The notes below the pieces were generated by a model that saw only the letters and a list, made by a program, of their open reading frames with translations, searched no databases and had not been told where the DNA came from. A stretch of 64,000 nt of DNA. Origin: Ignavibacteria bacterium. GTDB taxonomy: Bacteria > Bacteroidota > Ignavibacteria > Tepidaquicellales > OLB5. Within the stretch, counting starts at the first letter, position 1; the number at the start of each line of letters is the position of its first letter. This document shows positions 27,605 through 39,104 of this stretch, one piece after another. The stretch covers positions 50,997 through 114,996 of the forward strand of contig JADZAP010000006.1 in the NCBI GenBank assembly GCA_020852705.1, in the 5' to 3' direction. The position numbers were made by a program, and so were the translations under genes.

Positions 27605-29928
<2,324 letters not shown>

Positions 29929-29962
29929 ATATATTTTATAATTCTGAATAGCGATAAATTAT

Positions 29963-30646
29963 TTGAAAAATAGATTAATAACAATTATGGCAGCATTAAT
30001 TTTAATTAATGCTGCTTTGTTTTCACAGGGGCTGCCAAAATTTAAAAAACATCTTATGTTTTACACCGGAATGGGGATAAATTACGGTATAACTCCAAAA
30101 TTTAAAGACTACCTTGTTGCAAGTATTCCCTATACAACTGCTGATAGTATAAAATCATTTAATGCAGGTGTTGAATTTATGGGCGGATTTGAATATGATC
30201 TTAGTAAAAATATTTCTGCCGGAATTGATTATTCATATTATATCAGGGGAGTCTCTTATACATTCTCACCCGCTGTTTTTGATTATACAATTACATCACA
30301 CCAGCCGTATTTAGTGCTTAATTATAATTTAAGGCATCAAAAATATGGTATCAAATTCGGAGTTTCAGCCGGTTACCACCTTCAGCAGCTTGATAATAAA
30401 ATTAATAATTCCACCACACTTAAATATACTGCATCCGGACCTTCAATCAGGCTGCAATTTACTTTTTTGCCTAAACTCTCTGAGAATTTCTATGTTTATT
30501 TGAGTGGTTTTACTTTTGCTAATTTTTACAGTAAGCTTAAAGATGAACAGGGTAAAATACTTACTGCTCCGTTTTTAAATGCAGAAGCTGATTTGAGCGG
30601 ATATGGGGTTGGGGTAAGACTTGGAATTTTATTTAATATTAATTAA
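29963..30646 (+). CDS. Outer-membrane beta-barrel protein, small
   Basis: 227 residues from TTG 29963 with a signal peptide ending ALFSQ. The body consists of short alternating strands (GGFEYDLSKNISAGIDYSYY, YGIKFGVSAGYHLQQ, RLQFTFLPKLSENFYVYLSG) and ends VGVRLGILFNIN, as in small OmpA-like/porin-type barrels (OMP_b-brl). It lies 34 bases after gyrB and overlaps the uppP start by one base. Function unknown; its place next to uppP suits the envelope. Confidence 0.65.
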   Translation: MKNRLITIMAALILINAALFSQGLPKFKKHLMFYTGMGINYGITPKFKDYLVASIPYTTADSIKSFNAGVEFMGGFEYDLSKNISAGIDYSYYIRGVSYTFSPAVFDYTITSHQPYLVLNYNLRHQKYGIKFGVSAGYHLQQLDNKINNSTTLKYTASGPSIRLQFTFLPKLSENFYVYLSGFTFANFYSKLKDEQGKILTAPFLNAEADLSGYGVGVRLGILFNIN

Positions 30647-31473
30647 TGCAGGAAATATTTAAAGCAGTTTTGCTTGGTGTGGTTCAGGGCTTAACGGAAT
30701 TTTTACCTGTCAGCAGTACAGCTCATTTAAGGATAATACCTTCATTTTTTGGATGGAAAGATATTGGTGCATCATATACTGCGGTAATTCAGGTTGGTAC
30801 AATGATTGCAATTATATTGTATTTCAGAAATGAACTTTTGAATATGATTAAAGCAATGCTTTTAAGTTTAAAAACAAAAAATTTTAAAAGTAAAGATACA
30901 AAACTGTTGATAATGATTGTAATTGGTACAATACCAATAGTTTTTTTTGGGTTTATTCTAAAAGATTTAATTCGTCATCAGTTCCGAAATATGTACATAG
31001 TTGCAGCTAGTCTTATTTTCTTTTCTATAGTTCTTTATGTGGCGGATAGATATACAAAAAAAACAAAAGATTTAAACAATATAACAAACAAAGAAGGTTT
31101 AATAATTGGATTGTTTCAGGCGCTTGCATTAATTCCGGGTGCATCCAGATCCGGCTCAACAATTTCAGGAGCATTTTTTATGGGTATGACAAGAGTAGAT
31201 GCTGCAAAATTTTCATTCCTTTTGAGTATCCCTGCAGTGTTCTTAAGTGGGGTTTATGAACTATTTAGCCAACGGGCAACTTTACTAAATGGCGAAAGTG
31301 CAATTTTAAGCCTTATTATTGCCACTGTAATTTCGGGTTTTGTGGGTTACTGGTCTATTTGGTTTTTACTTTCATACATCAAAAAACATTCAATGACCTT
31401 GTTTGTCGTTTATCGTATTCTTTTTGGAATATTGATAATTGTTTTACTTTCAACGGGATATATAAAAAATTAA
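30646..31473 (+). CDS. uppP: Undecaprenyl-diphosphatase UppP/BacA
   Basis: 275 residues, about eight membrane segments. It dephosphorylates undecaprenyl diphosphate so the lipid carrier can be reused for peptidoglycan and other wall polymers. The two family motifs are present: QGLTEFLPVSSTAHL (about residues 13-27) and PGASRSGSTISGAFFMG (near residue 165). Its start codon shares one base with the stop of the previous gene. Confidence 0.96.
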   Translation: MQEIFKAVLLGVVQGLTEFLPVSSTAHLRIIPSFFGWKDIGASYTAVIQVGTMIAIILYFRNELLNMIKAMLLSLKTKNFKSKDTKLLIMIVIGTIPIVFFGFILKDLIRHQFRNMYIVAASLIFFSIVLYVADRYTKKTKDLNNITNKEGLIIGLFQALALIPGASRSGSTISGAFFMGMTRVDAAKFSFLLSIPAVFLSGVYELFSQRATLLNGESAILSLIIATVISGFVGYWSIWFLLSYIKKHSMTLFVVYRILFGILIIVLLSTGYIKN

Positions 31474-31508
31474 TAAATATCAAATTTACAAGAAAGGGAT
31501 TCATTAAA

Positions 31509-32225
31509 ATGAAATTAACGTCTTTTAAAATATTGCTGTTAAGCGCATTTATTTTAAGCTTTTTCGCATTTGTGTGCAGTGAAAATAAAACAGATACTAA
31601 TCAAAACCAAATGCAAACACAACAGCAAAATACTCAAACCCAAAATACACAAACACAGAATATTCAGAAAAAAACAGACAGTATGACAACAAAAATAGAC
31701 TCAACAGATACAAAGGATAAAAAGGATTCAAAAGAATCAAATATTGTAGTAATGAAAACATCAATGGGAGATATTGAAATTGAATTATTTGAAAAAGATG
31801 CTCCTCTTCATGTTGCTAATTTCAAAAAATTAGTAAAATCAGGATTTTATGAAGGAACAACATTTCACAGAGTTATTCCCGGATTTATGATTCAGGGCGG
31901 AGACCCAAACTCTAAAGATAATGATAAATCAAATGACGGTCAGGGCGGTCCGGGGTACACAATACCTGCAGAAATAAAAGCAAAACACGAAATTGGTTCA
32001 ATTGCCGGGGCAAGGTTAAGTGATGCAGTAAATCCTAAAAAAGAATCAAGCGGCAGTCAGTTTTATATTGTAACAGGTGACGCTTCACATCTTGACGGAC
32101 AGTACACTGTATTTGGAAAGGTTATCAAAGGAATGGACGTAGCTTTAAAAATAGAGAAGGTTAAAAGAGATGCTATGGATAATCCAATTGAAAAAGTAAC
32201 CATAGAAAAAGTTACATTTAAATAA
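31509..32225 (+). CDS. Cyclophilin-type peptidyl-prolyl isomerase, exported
   Basis: 238 residues from ATG 31509; AAAGGGAT ahead of it supports this start, and the frame further upstream overlaps uppP. An N-terminal hydrophobic segment ending FFAFVC is a signal or membrane anchor; the cysteine is not in a canonical lipobox. A Gln/Thr/Lys-rich linker (about residues 27-75) precedes the cyclophilin domain, with FHRVIPGFMIQGGDP and GSQFYIVTGDASHLDGQYTVFGKV. It is expected to assist folding of exported proteins in the periplasm. Confidence 0.9.
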   Translation: MKLTSFKILLLSAFILSFFAFVCSENKTDTNQNQMQTQQQNTQTQNTQTQNIQKKTDSMTTKIDSTDTKDKKDSKESNIVVMKTSMGDIEIELFEKDAPLHVANFKKLVKSGFYEGTTFHRVIPGFMIQGGDPNSKDNDKSNDGQGGPGYTIPAEIKAKHEIGSIAGARLSDAVNPKKESSGSQFYIVTGDASHLDGQYTVFGKVIKGMDVALKIEKVKRDAMDNPIEKVTIEKVTFK

Positions 32226-32243
32226 ATTCAAATATATTTTTAA

Positions 32244-33245
32244 ATGCTGACATTTCTTGATTTTGAAAGAGAAGTTTCGGGAGGAAAGATCAGGAATGTT
32301 TATTATATTTCTGCAGCAGATAATTATTTTATTCAAAAGGCAGGAAAAATTTTAAGGGAGAAGCTCTTTAAATCAAACGTTGCCAATGAGAACTTCTTCC
32401 TTAAATATGCAGATGAAACTCCCATGCAGGAATTATTTGATCTTACTCAAAGCGGTGCTTCCCTGTTTGCCTCAAATAAACTTATTATTGTAAAAAGATG
32501 TGAAAAATATTCACGTAAACTTACTGAATTTTTAAAGCAAAGCAAAATACCTCAGGATGATACTTACATTTTGTATGTTTTTGATACATCTTTTGTAAAC
32601 GAAAAAAAACTTTACAAAAATAACGAACTTGAACTTTTTGATTTTTCTGAGCTGCCGCAAAAGCAATTATACGATTGGGTTAAAAATGAGTTCAAGATTA
32701 GAGAAATTGAAATTAATAATGATGCTTTAGAGCTATTTATCTCATATTTACCTTTATCTTTTGACATTATGATCACAGAAATTGAAAAAATCAGCAATTA
32801 TGATTTTGGTAATTCGCATAGACTTTTAACAAGTGATTTAATTCTGCATTTTGTTGGTTATGATAAAGGTTACTCACCAAATGAGCTTGTAATTGCTATT
32901 TTTTCACGTGATAAAGCTAAAGCATTTAATATCCTTAACAATTTACTTAATTCCAAAGGTTTAAATGAATTATATTTACTTGCATTTATCAGCAACTTTT
33001 ATTTTGATATGTTGATATTCAAGACACAGGGTACATCTAAACTGGATTCGGGAACTCTTTATAACAAATATAAATTATGGGGTGACAGCCTCAAAATAAT
33101 TAAAAATTATCATAATTCATTTAATATCAGCTCTTTAGAAAGTTCTATAAATAACATTCTTGATACAGATAAAAATATGAAATTAAGCATGAATAACCCA
33201 AAGATACTAATGACATCCCTTGTAGAAATACTTTTAAATGCATAA
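32244..33245 (+). CDS. holA: DNA polymerase III subunit delta
   Basis: 333 residues. The delta subunit opens the sliding clamp within the clamp loader. The sequence shows the HolA layout: N-terminal AAA-like domain (YYISAADNYFIQKAGKIL; LTQSGASLFASNKLIIVKRCEK), a middle LPLSFDIMITEIEKI stretch and a helical C-terminal domain with NELVIAIFSRDKAKAFNILNNLL. Conservation is low in this family, so the call rests on the overall pattern and length. It lies 18 bases after the cyclophilin gene. Confidence 0.85.
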   Translation: MLTFLDFEREVSGGKIRNVYYISAADNYFIQKAGKILREKLFKSNVANENFFLKYADETPMQELFDLTQSGASLFASNKLIIVKRCEKYSRKLTEFLKQSKIPQDDTYILYVFDTSFVNEKKLYKNNELELFDFSELPQKQLYDWVKNEFKIREIEINNDALELFISYLPLSFDIMITEIEKISNYDFGNSHRLLTSDLILHFVGYDKGYSPNELVIAIFSRDKAKAFNILNNLLNSKGLNELYLLAFISNFYFDMLIFKTQGTSKLDSGTLYNKYKLWGDSLKIIKNYHNSFNISSLESSINNILDTDKNMKLSMNNPKILMTSLVEILLNA

Positions 33246-33301
33246 TTTTTAACAAACCGGAACAAAAAACAAGGAAATCAGTTAAAATTAATAGGGTACA
33301 G

Positions 33302-33922
33302 ATGACACCTTCGAAAGAAGGGAAAAATACAAATAAGCAGGTTAATGTAACCGGAATGTCAGATGAAGAGTTAATCTTCACTTTTCAGGAAGGTGATGTA
33401 AGCGCTTATAATGAAATAGTAGCCAGATACAAAGACAGGCTAACAAATTATATTTACAGGTATGTTGGAAACTATGATGAGTGCGATGACATTGTTCAGG
33501 ATACATTTGTAAAGGTTTACACATCCAAACATCTGTACAAGGAAATTGCAAAGTTTTCAACATGGATTTATACAATTGCAATCAATCTGGCTAAAACTAA
33601 AATTGTAAAGCAAAAGAAATATAAAACATTTTCAATAAGTGATGTTTATGAAGATGAGAATAAAGATTTTGATCTGCCTGATGACAGTTTTACTCCCGAT
33701 GTTGAAGCAAACTCTAAGTATTTAAGTATGCACATACAAAAAGCTCTTGATCAGATTAACGAAAATTACAGGGAACTGGTAATATTAAGAGATATTGAAG
33801 ATTTTTCTTACGAAGAAATTGTTGATATGACCGGATTACCAATGGGAACTGTAAAATCAAGGATTAACAGAGGCAGAGAAAAGCTGCAGGAGTTGTTAAA
33901 AGATATTTATAAAGAAGAATAA
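33302..33922 (+). CDS. ECF RNA polymerase sigma factor (SigE/RpoE type)
   Basis: 206 residues. Region 2 is seen in YNEIVARYKDRLTNYIYRYV and DDIVQDTFVKVYTS, KFSTWIYTIAINLAK; region 4 in YRELVILRDIEDFSYEEIVDMTGLPMGTVKSRINRGREKL. The first 18 residues are Lys/Asn-rich and an internal ATG (33356, MSDEELIF) is an alternative start. It is followed after 64 bases by a membrane protein gene with a good ribosome-binding site, in the position of an anti-sigma factor. Confidence 0.93.
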   Translation: MTPSKEGKNTNKQVNVTGMSDEELIFTFQEGDVSAYNEIVARYKDRLTNYIYRYVGNYDECDDIVQDTFVKVYTSKHLYKEIAKFSTWIYTIAINLAKTKIVKQKKYKTFSISDVYEDENKDFDLPDDSFTPDVEANSKYLSMHIQKALDQINENYRELVILRDIEDFSYEEIVDMTGLPMGTVKSRINRGREKLQELLKDIYKEE

Positions 33923-33986
33923 TATATAATAAAAATTATACAGATTTAAACAAGTACAAGACCATCTCCTTTTAAAGGAGGAAAAA

Positions 33987-34871
33987 ATGATACAAGACGA
34001 TAATAAATATAATGAATTACGTGAAAAGCTTAGATCACTTCCCAGAGTGAAAGCAAAGCCCGATTTTGAATCTAGGTTAATGAAGCGTATTAAAGAAAGT
34101 GAATCATTACCTGTTTACACTGATGAAAACAAAATTCAGCACGTTCATGTTAAAAAAAGCTGGATACAATCATTTTTTAGACCTATGTTTGCACCTGCAA
34201 TGGGATTAGCTGCAGTGTTATTAATAGCTATAGTGGCTTATTTTGCTTATTATTCAAAATTGCAAACCAAAGATACTCAGCCTACACAATATGTTTCTTC
34301 AACTAATAAGGGTAATCTTATTATTTATATAAAAAAAGATGGTGAGGATATTTCAAGTAATTACCCCAAGGAATACAGTGCATTAAACCCAGATGAAAGA
34401 AACCCCGGTGAAAACGAAATACATGCACCGGTGGAGACACCAAGCGATTATTTATCTAAACCGGATCCTTCCAGAATATTTGCCCCTGAGATTAGAGATG
34501 ATAAAGCGAGCGATGATAAAAAAATTGAAATGCAGAAATATTATGATAAAGATAAAGAAAAAGGAGTTGATGTGCTGCCTGAAAGGAAGACAGATGACGG
34601 AATAATGATGAAAAAGGAATCAAAAGGTATGCTTAAGTCAGAAACTAAAAGTGATGAAAAAAAGAAATCGGATGAAAAGAAAAATACAATTATTAATAGC
34701 AATGATGCTGTAAATAAGGAACAGAATATAATTTCTCCAAAATCTGAGGATGATTCAGGTAATAAACCCGATAAAGGAAGATACGGAATCAATAAGGCAG
34801 ATAAAAAGGATTCAACAGAAAATAAATCAAAAAGTGAAGCTGAAGAAAAGGAAGAAATACAGCAAAAATAA
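33987..34871 (+). CDS. Single-pass membrane protein, probable anti-sigma partner
   Basis: 294 residues from ATG 33987 with AAAGGAGG ahead of it. Residues 1-65 are charged and predicted cytoplasmic, one membrane segment lies at about 68-90 (MGLAAVLLIAIVAYFAYY), and the remaining 200 residues are extremely Lys/Glu/Asp/Ser-rich and probably disordered in the periplasm. Placement directly after an ECF sigma gene and the topology suggest an anti-sigma factor. The zinc anti-sigma motif HxxxCxxC is absent and the cytoplasmic domain has no cysteine, so sigma binding is inferred, not shown. Ends 27 bases before a bidirectional terminator. Confidence 0.6.
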   Translation: MIQDDNKYNELREKLRSLPRVKAKPDFESRLMKRIKESESLPVYTDENKIQHVHVKKSWIQSFFRPMFAPAMGLAAVLLIAIVAYFAYYSKLQTKDTQPTQYVSSTNKGNLIIYIKKDGEDISSNYPKEYSALNPDERNPGENEIHAPVETPSDYLSKPDPSRIFAPEIRDDKASDDKKIEMQKYYDKDKEKGVDVLPERKTDDGIMMKKESKGMLKSETKSDEKKKSDEKKNTIINSNDAVNKEQNIISPKSEDDSGNKPDKGRYGINKADKKDSTENKSKSEAEEKEEIQQK

Positions 34872-34897
34872 ATTCTGCATATAAAATTTATTTTTTA

Positions 34898-34929
34898 AAA
34901 AAAGCTGCCTATTTTTAGGCAGCTTTTTT
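34898..34929. terminator. Bidirectional terminator between the sigma operon and clpP
   Basis: A perfect 14-bp inverted repeat (AAAAAAGCTGCCTA, loop TTTT, TAGGCAGCTTTTTT) gives a T-run on both strands. It separates the plus-strand sigma/anti-sigma pair from the converging clpP gene. Confidence 0.9.
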
Positions 34930-34950
34930 AGTTTTTAAATCATGTATAAA

Positions 34951-35610
34951 TTACTTCTTATCAGGCATACGTTTTTCAAGAATATTATCTATTAACCCGT
35001 AATTTTTAGCTTCTTCGGCAGTCATAAAGTTATCACGATCACAATCTTTTTTAATAGTCTCATAATCTTTTCCTGTTGCTTTGGAAAGTATATTATAAAG
35101 AGCATCACGGGTTTTTATCATTTCTTTAGTGTAAATTTCAATATCTGTTGCCTGACCTTGTGTGCCGCCTAAGGGCTGATGTATCATAATTTTAGAATGA
35201 GGGAGTGATGTTCTTTTGCCGGTTTCACCGCCTGCAAGCAATACAGCACCCATAGAAGCAGCCATTCCGGTACATATAGTTGCAACATTAGGTTTTATAT
35301 ACTGCATAGTATCATATATTGCCAGACCCGCACTTACGCTGCCGCCCGGTGAATTAATATAGAGCATTACATCCTTATCTGCATCTTCAGATTCAAGAAA
35401 CAGAAGCTGAGCAATAACCAAACTTGCAGTGTGGTCATCAACCGGAAAACCTAAGAAAATTATTCTTTCGCGAAGCAGTCTTGAATATATATCCATACCG
35501 CGCTCACCTCTTGCGGTTTGCTCAACAACCATTGGGACAAGCTGATTTGCAACATTGAGGTTTCTTTCAATTTCGGCTTTATTGCCGGATATTATTTTTT
35601 GGTAATCCAT
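34951..35610 (-). CDS. clpP: ATP-dependent Clp protease proteolytic subunit
   Basis: 219 residues. The serine protease chamber used with ClpX or ClpA/C. Catalytic residues are visible: Ser in [15 protein letters not shown], His in [17 protein letters not shown] and Asp in KDCDRDNFM. It follows tig by 44 bases on the minus strand, the usual tig-clpP arrangement; clpX is not adjacent here because the converging terminator follows directly. Confidence 0.97.
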   Translation of the reverse strand: MDYQKIISGNKAEIERNLNVANQLVPMVVEQTARGERGMDIYSRLLRERIIFLGFPVDDHTASLVIAQLLFLESEDADKDVMLYINSPGGSVSAGLAIYDTMQYIKPNVATICTGMAASMGAVLLAGGETGKRTSLPHSKIMIHQPLGGTQGQATDIEIYTKEMIKTRDALYNILSKATGKDYETIKKDCDRDNFMTAEEAKNYGLIDNILEKRMPDKK

Positions 35611-35654
35611 TTGTTTCTTTCTAATATTTAACTTTTTAGTTAAGTCTATTTAGA

Positions 35655-36998
35655 TTATTCTGTTTGTTTTTTTCGTGTTTTTTTAGGCTTGGTTTCTTTT
35701 GGTTTTTCGGCAGTTTCATCAATATTGTCAAATGATTCATCGGTTTTTTCTACATCTTTAATCTTTGCGTTTTCTATAAGAAACTTCATTAGTTTATCAT
35801 CAAGAACCCTGTAATTTATGTCTTGATTATTTGCATAAATGGTCCTGATTTTATCTGCAGGTAGATTAAACTTTTTAGCATCAGCTTCAATTACAGGTTC
35901 TAAATCTGCATCATTTACTTCAATTTTTTCTGCATCAATAATTTTATCTCTTATTAGATACCATTTTACCTGCAAAATTGCATCAACTCGTTTTGAACGT
36001 CTGTATTCAGCTTCATCAAACTCTTTTGGCAGTTTGCGCTTTGGATTTTGGTTCTTAACATCTTCAATATATGAATTTAATATATTCTCAACAAGTAAAT
36101 CAGGAACAGGCACATCATTTAATTTAATCAATTCATTTACAATATTGTTCCTTACTTCTTGATCACTGAGATTTTTATAAATACTTTCAAGTTCCTGTTT
36201 TACCTTTGCTTTAAATTCTTGCAATGATTTAATGCCGTTATCTTTATAAATATGATTAAAAAATTCTTCATTAAGCTCTGGAAAAATCACTTTATCAATT
36301 TTTTTACAAGTAACTCTGTATTTTTCAAATTTACCTTCTTCTTGTGCCGGTAAGTTAAGAATCCGTTCTTCACCAACGGTAATTTCAGCAAGCTGTTCTT
36401 TTAATTCTTTATTAACTTGCGGGTCATTAAGATAGAATCTGACATCCTTATCTATTTGTCCAATTAAATCAACTCCGGTTTCATCTAACTTTTGAACATC
36501 CATTGTAATTGTATATTCATCTCCCTCTGCTTTTTCAGCACTTTGGTAAGTTACATGCTTTGACTGCATGTATTTAATCTCATCATCTGTCATTTTATCA
36601 TCAATATTTTGAAGAGTACGGTTTACTTCAATTCCCTTATATTCAGAAATTTCAAAATCAGGCTTTATTTCATATTTTATTTTAAATTTAAAAAGTTGTT
36701 TTGCATCATAATCTATATCAACCAACTGCGCCTCACCAAGCGGGTGAACGTGATTTTCATCAAGGAATTGTTTATAAACATCATTTGCTACATCCTCAAG
36801 AGAACCTTGCTCTATCTTATCACCATATTTACGTTTAATCACAGAAACCGGTGCTTTACCCTTACGGAAACCGCGTTCTTCTGCTATTTTAGCAAATTTT
36901 GCAATAGCTTTATCAAAATGAGGTGCAAGATCTGAGTATGAGAGTTCAAATTCCACTTCCTGTTTTACGGCATCAATTTTATTTATCTTAAATTCCAT
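35655..36998 (-). CDS. tig: Trigger factor
   Basis: 447 residues. Ribosome-bound chaperone with peptidyl-prolyl isomerase activity. The N-terminal ribosome-docking signature GFRKGKAPVSVIKRKYG is intact (about residues 43-59). A middle FKBP-like domain (about 155-240) and the helical C-terminal arms follow; the last 25 residues are Lys/Glu/Thr-rich. It binds at L23/L29, whose gene rpmC is in this window. Its promoter (37019-37049) is a clear match to the local consensus. Confidence 0.95.
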   Translation of the reverse strand: MEFKINKIDAVKQEVEFELSYSDLAPHFDKAIAKFAKIAEERGFRKGKAPVSVIKRKYGDKIEQGSLEDVANDVYKQFLDENHVHPLGEAQLVDIDYDAKQLFKFKIKYEIKPDFEISEYKGIEVNRTLQNIDDKMTDDEIKYMQSKHVTYQSAEKAEGDEYTITMDVQKLDETGVDLIGQIDKDVRFYLNDPQVNKELKEQLAEITVGEERILNLPAQEEGKFEKYRVTCKKIDKVIFPELNEEFFNHIYKDNGIKSLQEFKAKVKQELESIYKNLSDQEVRNNIVNELIKLNDVPVPDLLVENILNSYIEDVKNQNPKRKLPKEFDEAEYRRSKRVDAILQVKWYLIRDKIIDAEKIEVNDADLEPVIEADAKKFNLPADKIRTIYANNQDINYRVLDDKLMKFLIENAKIKDVEKTDESFDNIDETAEKPKETKPKKTRKKQTE

Positions 36999-37018
36999 AT
37001 AATTATTTTAGTTAATCT

Positions 37019-37049
37019 CAAATATAACTTTATTTAAAATTCCCTTCAA
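37019..37049 (-). promoter_or_regulatory. Bacteroidota-type promoter of tig-clpP
   Basis: On the minus strand: TTG (37049-37047), a 20-base spacer, TATATTTG (37026-37019). It lies about 20 bases before the tig start. Confidence 0.8.
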
Positions 37050-37092
37050 TGATATTAATTAGGTGCTAAATGTATAGTTTTTTGAGCTATTT

Positions 37093-38289
37093 ATGAATAA
37101 ATTTGTAAATATGAGTAAATTACTTACAGTAATTAAAAAGAATAAAAGAACAATTATCGGATTGCTTTCCGGTACAAGTGTTGACGCTATTGATGCAGTT
37201 TTATTGCAAATTTCAGGAAATGCTGGTGCAACAAAGATTAACATTATTGATTTTATTGAACTGAATATACCTGCAAATGTTAGACTTGCTGTATTTAAAA
37301 ATTCAATCAATAAGACTGCTAAAATTGAAGAAATTACTCGCTTAAATGTAATAATTGGTGCTTTGTTTGCTGATGCAGTTCTTAAAATACTTAAACGGAA
37401 TAAAATAAAAAACTCTGAGGTTGATTTGATTGGCTCTCATGGGCAAACTATTCATCATTTACCATTAAAGAATGATTATTTAGGATATAGAGTAAAATCC
37501 ACATTACAAATAGGAGACCCATCAATAATTGCTAATTTAACCGGTATTATTACTGTTGGAGATTTTCGCATTGCTGATTGTGCTGTTGATGGAGATGGAG
37601 CTCCGCTTGTACCTTATCTTGACCATATCTTATTTACTCATAAATCTAAAAACCGGGTATTACTTAATATTGGGGGAATATCAAATATCACATTACTAAA
37701 AAAGAATACAGATAAAAAAGATGTATTTGCGTTTGATACAGGACCTGGAAATATGATAATAGATGGTTTAACATATCATTTATTCAAAAAAAAATTTGAT
37801 AAAAATGCTCAGATTTCCTTAAAAGGGTCATTGCATTCTAAACTTTTTGATTATTTAATTAACGATACTTTTTACAAAAAAAGACCACCAAAATCTACTG
37901 GCAGAGAGCACTATGGAGCTGCATTCCAGAAAAATCTGTTGAAAAAATTTGGAAAAATAAACAAATATGATATAATCAGAACTGTTACCGAGTTTACCGT
38001 TTATTCAATTTGGTATAATTATATTAATTTCATTAAACCTGTTTGTGAGATAGATGAATTAATTATTAGCGGAGGAGGAGCGAGAAATCCGTTAATAAGG
38101 AAAACATTAAAGGGTTATTTTAAAGAAGTTAATACATCATTAATAAAGCAAAATGGAATAAACTCTAACAACAAAGAAGCTGTACTTTTTGCTGTACTTG
38201 CAAATGAATGTATTTCAGGAAAACCAGCAAATATGAATAGTGTAACAGGTTCAACAAAAGATGTAATTTTAGGAAAGATATGTCAATAA
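37093..38289 (+). CDS. anmK: Anhydro-N-acetylmuramic acid kinase
   Basis: 398 residues (392 if translation begins at ATG 37111, which is also possible). The enzyme opens and phosphorylates 1,6-anhydro-MurNAc during peptidoglycan recycling. Family motifs: GLLSGTSVDAIDAVLL (phosphate loop), SHGQTIHHLP, DGDGAPLVPYLD and GGISNITLL with FDTGPGNMIIDGL. It diverges from tig, with a 94-base shared spacer. Confidence 0.93.
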   Translation: MNKFVNMSKLLTVIKKNKRTIIGLLSGTSVDAIDAVLLQISGNAGATKINIIDFIELNIPANVRLAVFKNSINKTAKIEEITRLNVIIGALFADAVLKILKRNKIKNSEVDLIGSHGQTIHHLPLKNDYLGYRVKSTLQIGDPSIIANLTGIITVGDFRIADCAVDGDGAPLVPYLDHILFTHKSKNRVLLNIGGISNITLLKKNTDKKDVFAFDTGPGNMIIDGLTYHLFKKKFDKNAQISLKGSLHSKLFDYLINDTFYKKRPPKSTGREHYGAAFQKNLLKKFGKINKYDIIRTVTEFTVYSIWYNYINFIKPVCEIDELIISGGGARNPLIRKTLKGYFKEVNTSLIKQNGINSNNKEAVLFAVLANECISGKPANMNSVTGSTKDVILGKICQ

Positions 38290-38346
38290 TATTTTTTTTA
38301 AAATTATCTAATTATCTTATAATATAACTTAACTTATAGAATACAA

Positions 38347-39069
38347 ATGTTTAAAGATAAAGTTGCAATAATTACAGGCGGTACAGGGGCATTGGGCAGA
38401 GTGATTGTTAATTATTTTGCTGCACAAGGTATGAAAGTTTACGTCCCGGTTCGCTCAATGCCTGAATTTATGAAAGTATTTGAACAAACAGATGAAACTG
38501 AATTTAAAGGTCTGCCAAAAAGGTACGGTTTGCCCTGTGATGCTTCAAGTGAAATGGACGTTAAAGAATTCTGTGAGAATGTTGTGATACAGGAAAAAAA
38601 GATTGATTATCTTATTAATACTGTAGGAGGGTATCATCCTAAAAAATTTATTGCCGAAACAGATAAAGCATTGATAGAAAACCAGTTAACTTTGAACTTT
38701 TATACAGCATTTTATTTTACAAAATATGTACTGAATATTTTTAAATCAAATAATTTTGGAAGGATAATTTCAATTGGGGCGAAACCTGCAATTGAAACTA
38801 CTGCCGGCAAATTTGCATATTCCATGAGCAAATCGGCAGTTATAAACTTAATGCAAACTCTTGCTGAAGAGCACAAAGAAAATAATATAACATTTAACAC
38901 CATTATACCAAGTATAATTGATACTCCTGCAAACCGTGAAAGTATGCAAAATCAGGATTTTTCAAAGTGGGTAAATCCACAGGAAATAGCTGAAACGTGT
39001 TTGTTTTTATTGGGAAACAGCTCTAAATCATATAGAGGCAATATAATTAAAATGTATGGGAGGGTTTAA
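38347..39069 (+). CDS. Short-chain dehydrogenase/reductase
   Basis: 240 residues with the classical SDR fold. NAD(P)-binding TGGTGALG at residues 10-17; catalytic Ser in RIISIGAKPA and the YxxxK pair in YSMSKSAVINLM. Substrate loop and C-terminus (QEIAETCLFLLGNSSKSYRGNII) are typical of FabG-like members, but the substrate is not determined. It starts 58 bases after anmK and is probably co-transcribed. Confidence 0.88.
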   Translation: MFKDKVAIITGGTGALGRVIVNYFAAQGMKVYVPVRSMPEFMKVFEQTDETEFKGLPKRYGLPCDASSEMDVKEFCENVVIQEKKIDYLINTVGGYHPKKFIAETDKALIENQLTLNFYTAFYFTKYVLNIFKSNNFGRIISIGAKPAIETTAGKFAYSMSKSAVINLMQTLAEEHKENNITFNTIIPSIIDTPANRESMQNQDFSKWVNPQEIAETCLFLLGNSSKSYRGNIIKMYGRV

Positions 39070-39104
39070 AATTAATTACACTTATTACATAATGACAAAA
39101 TAAA

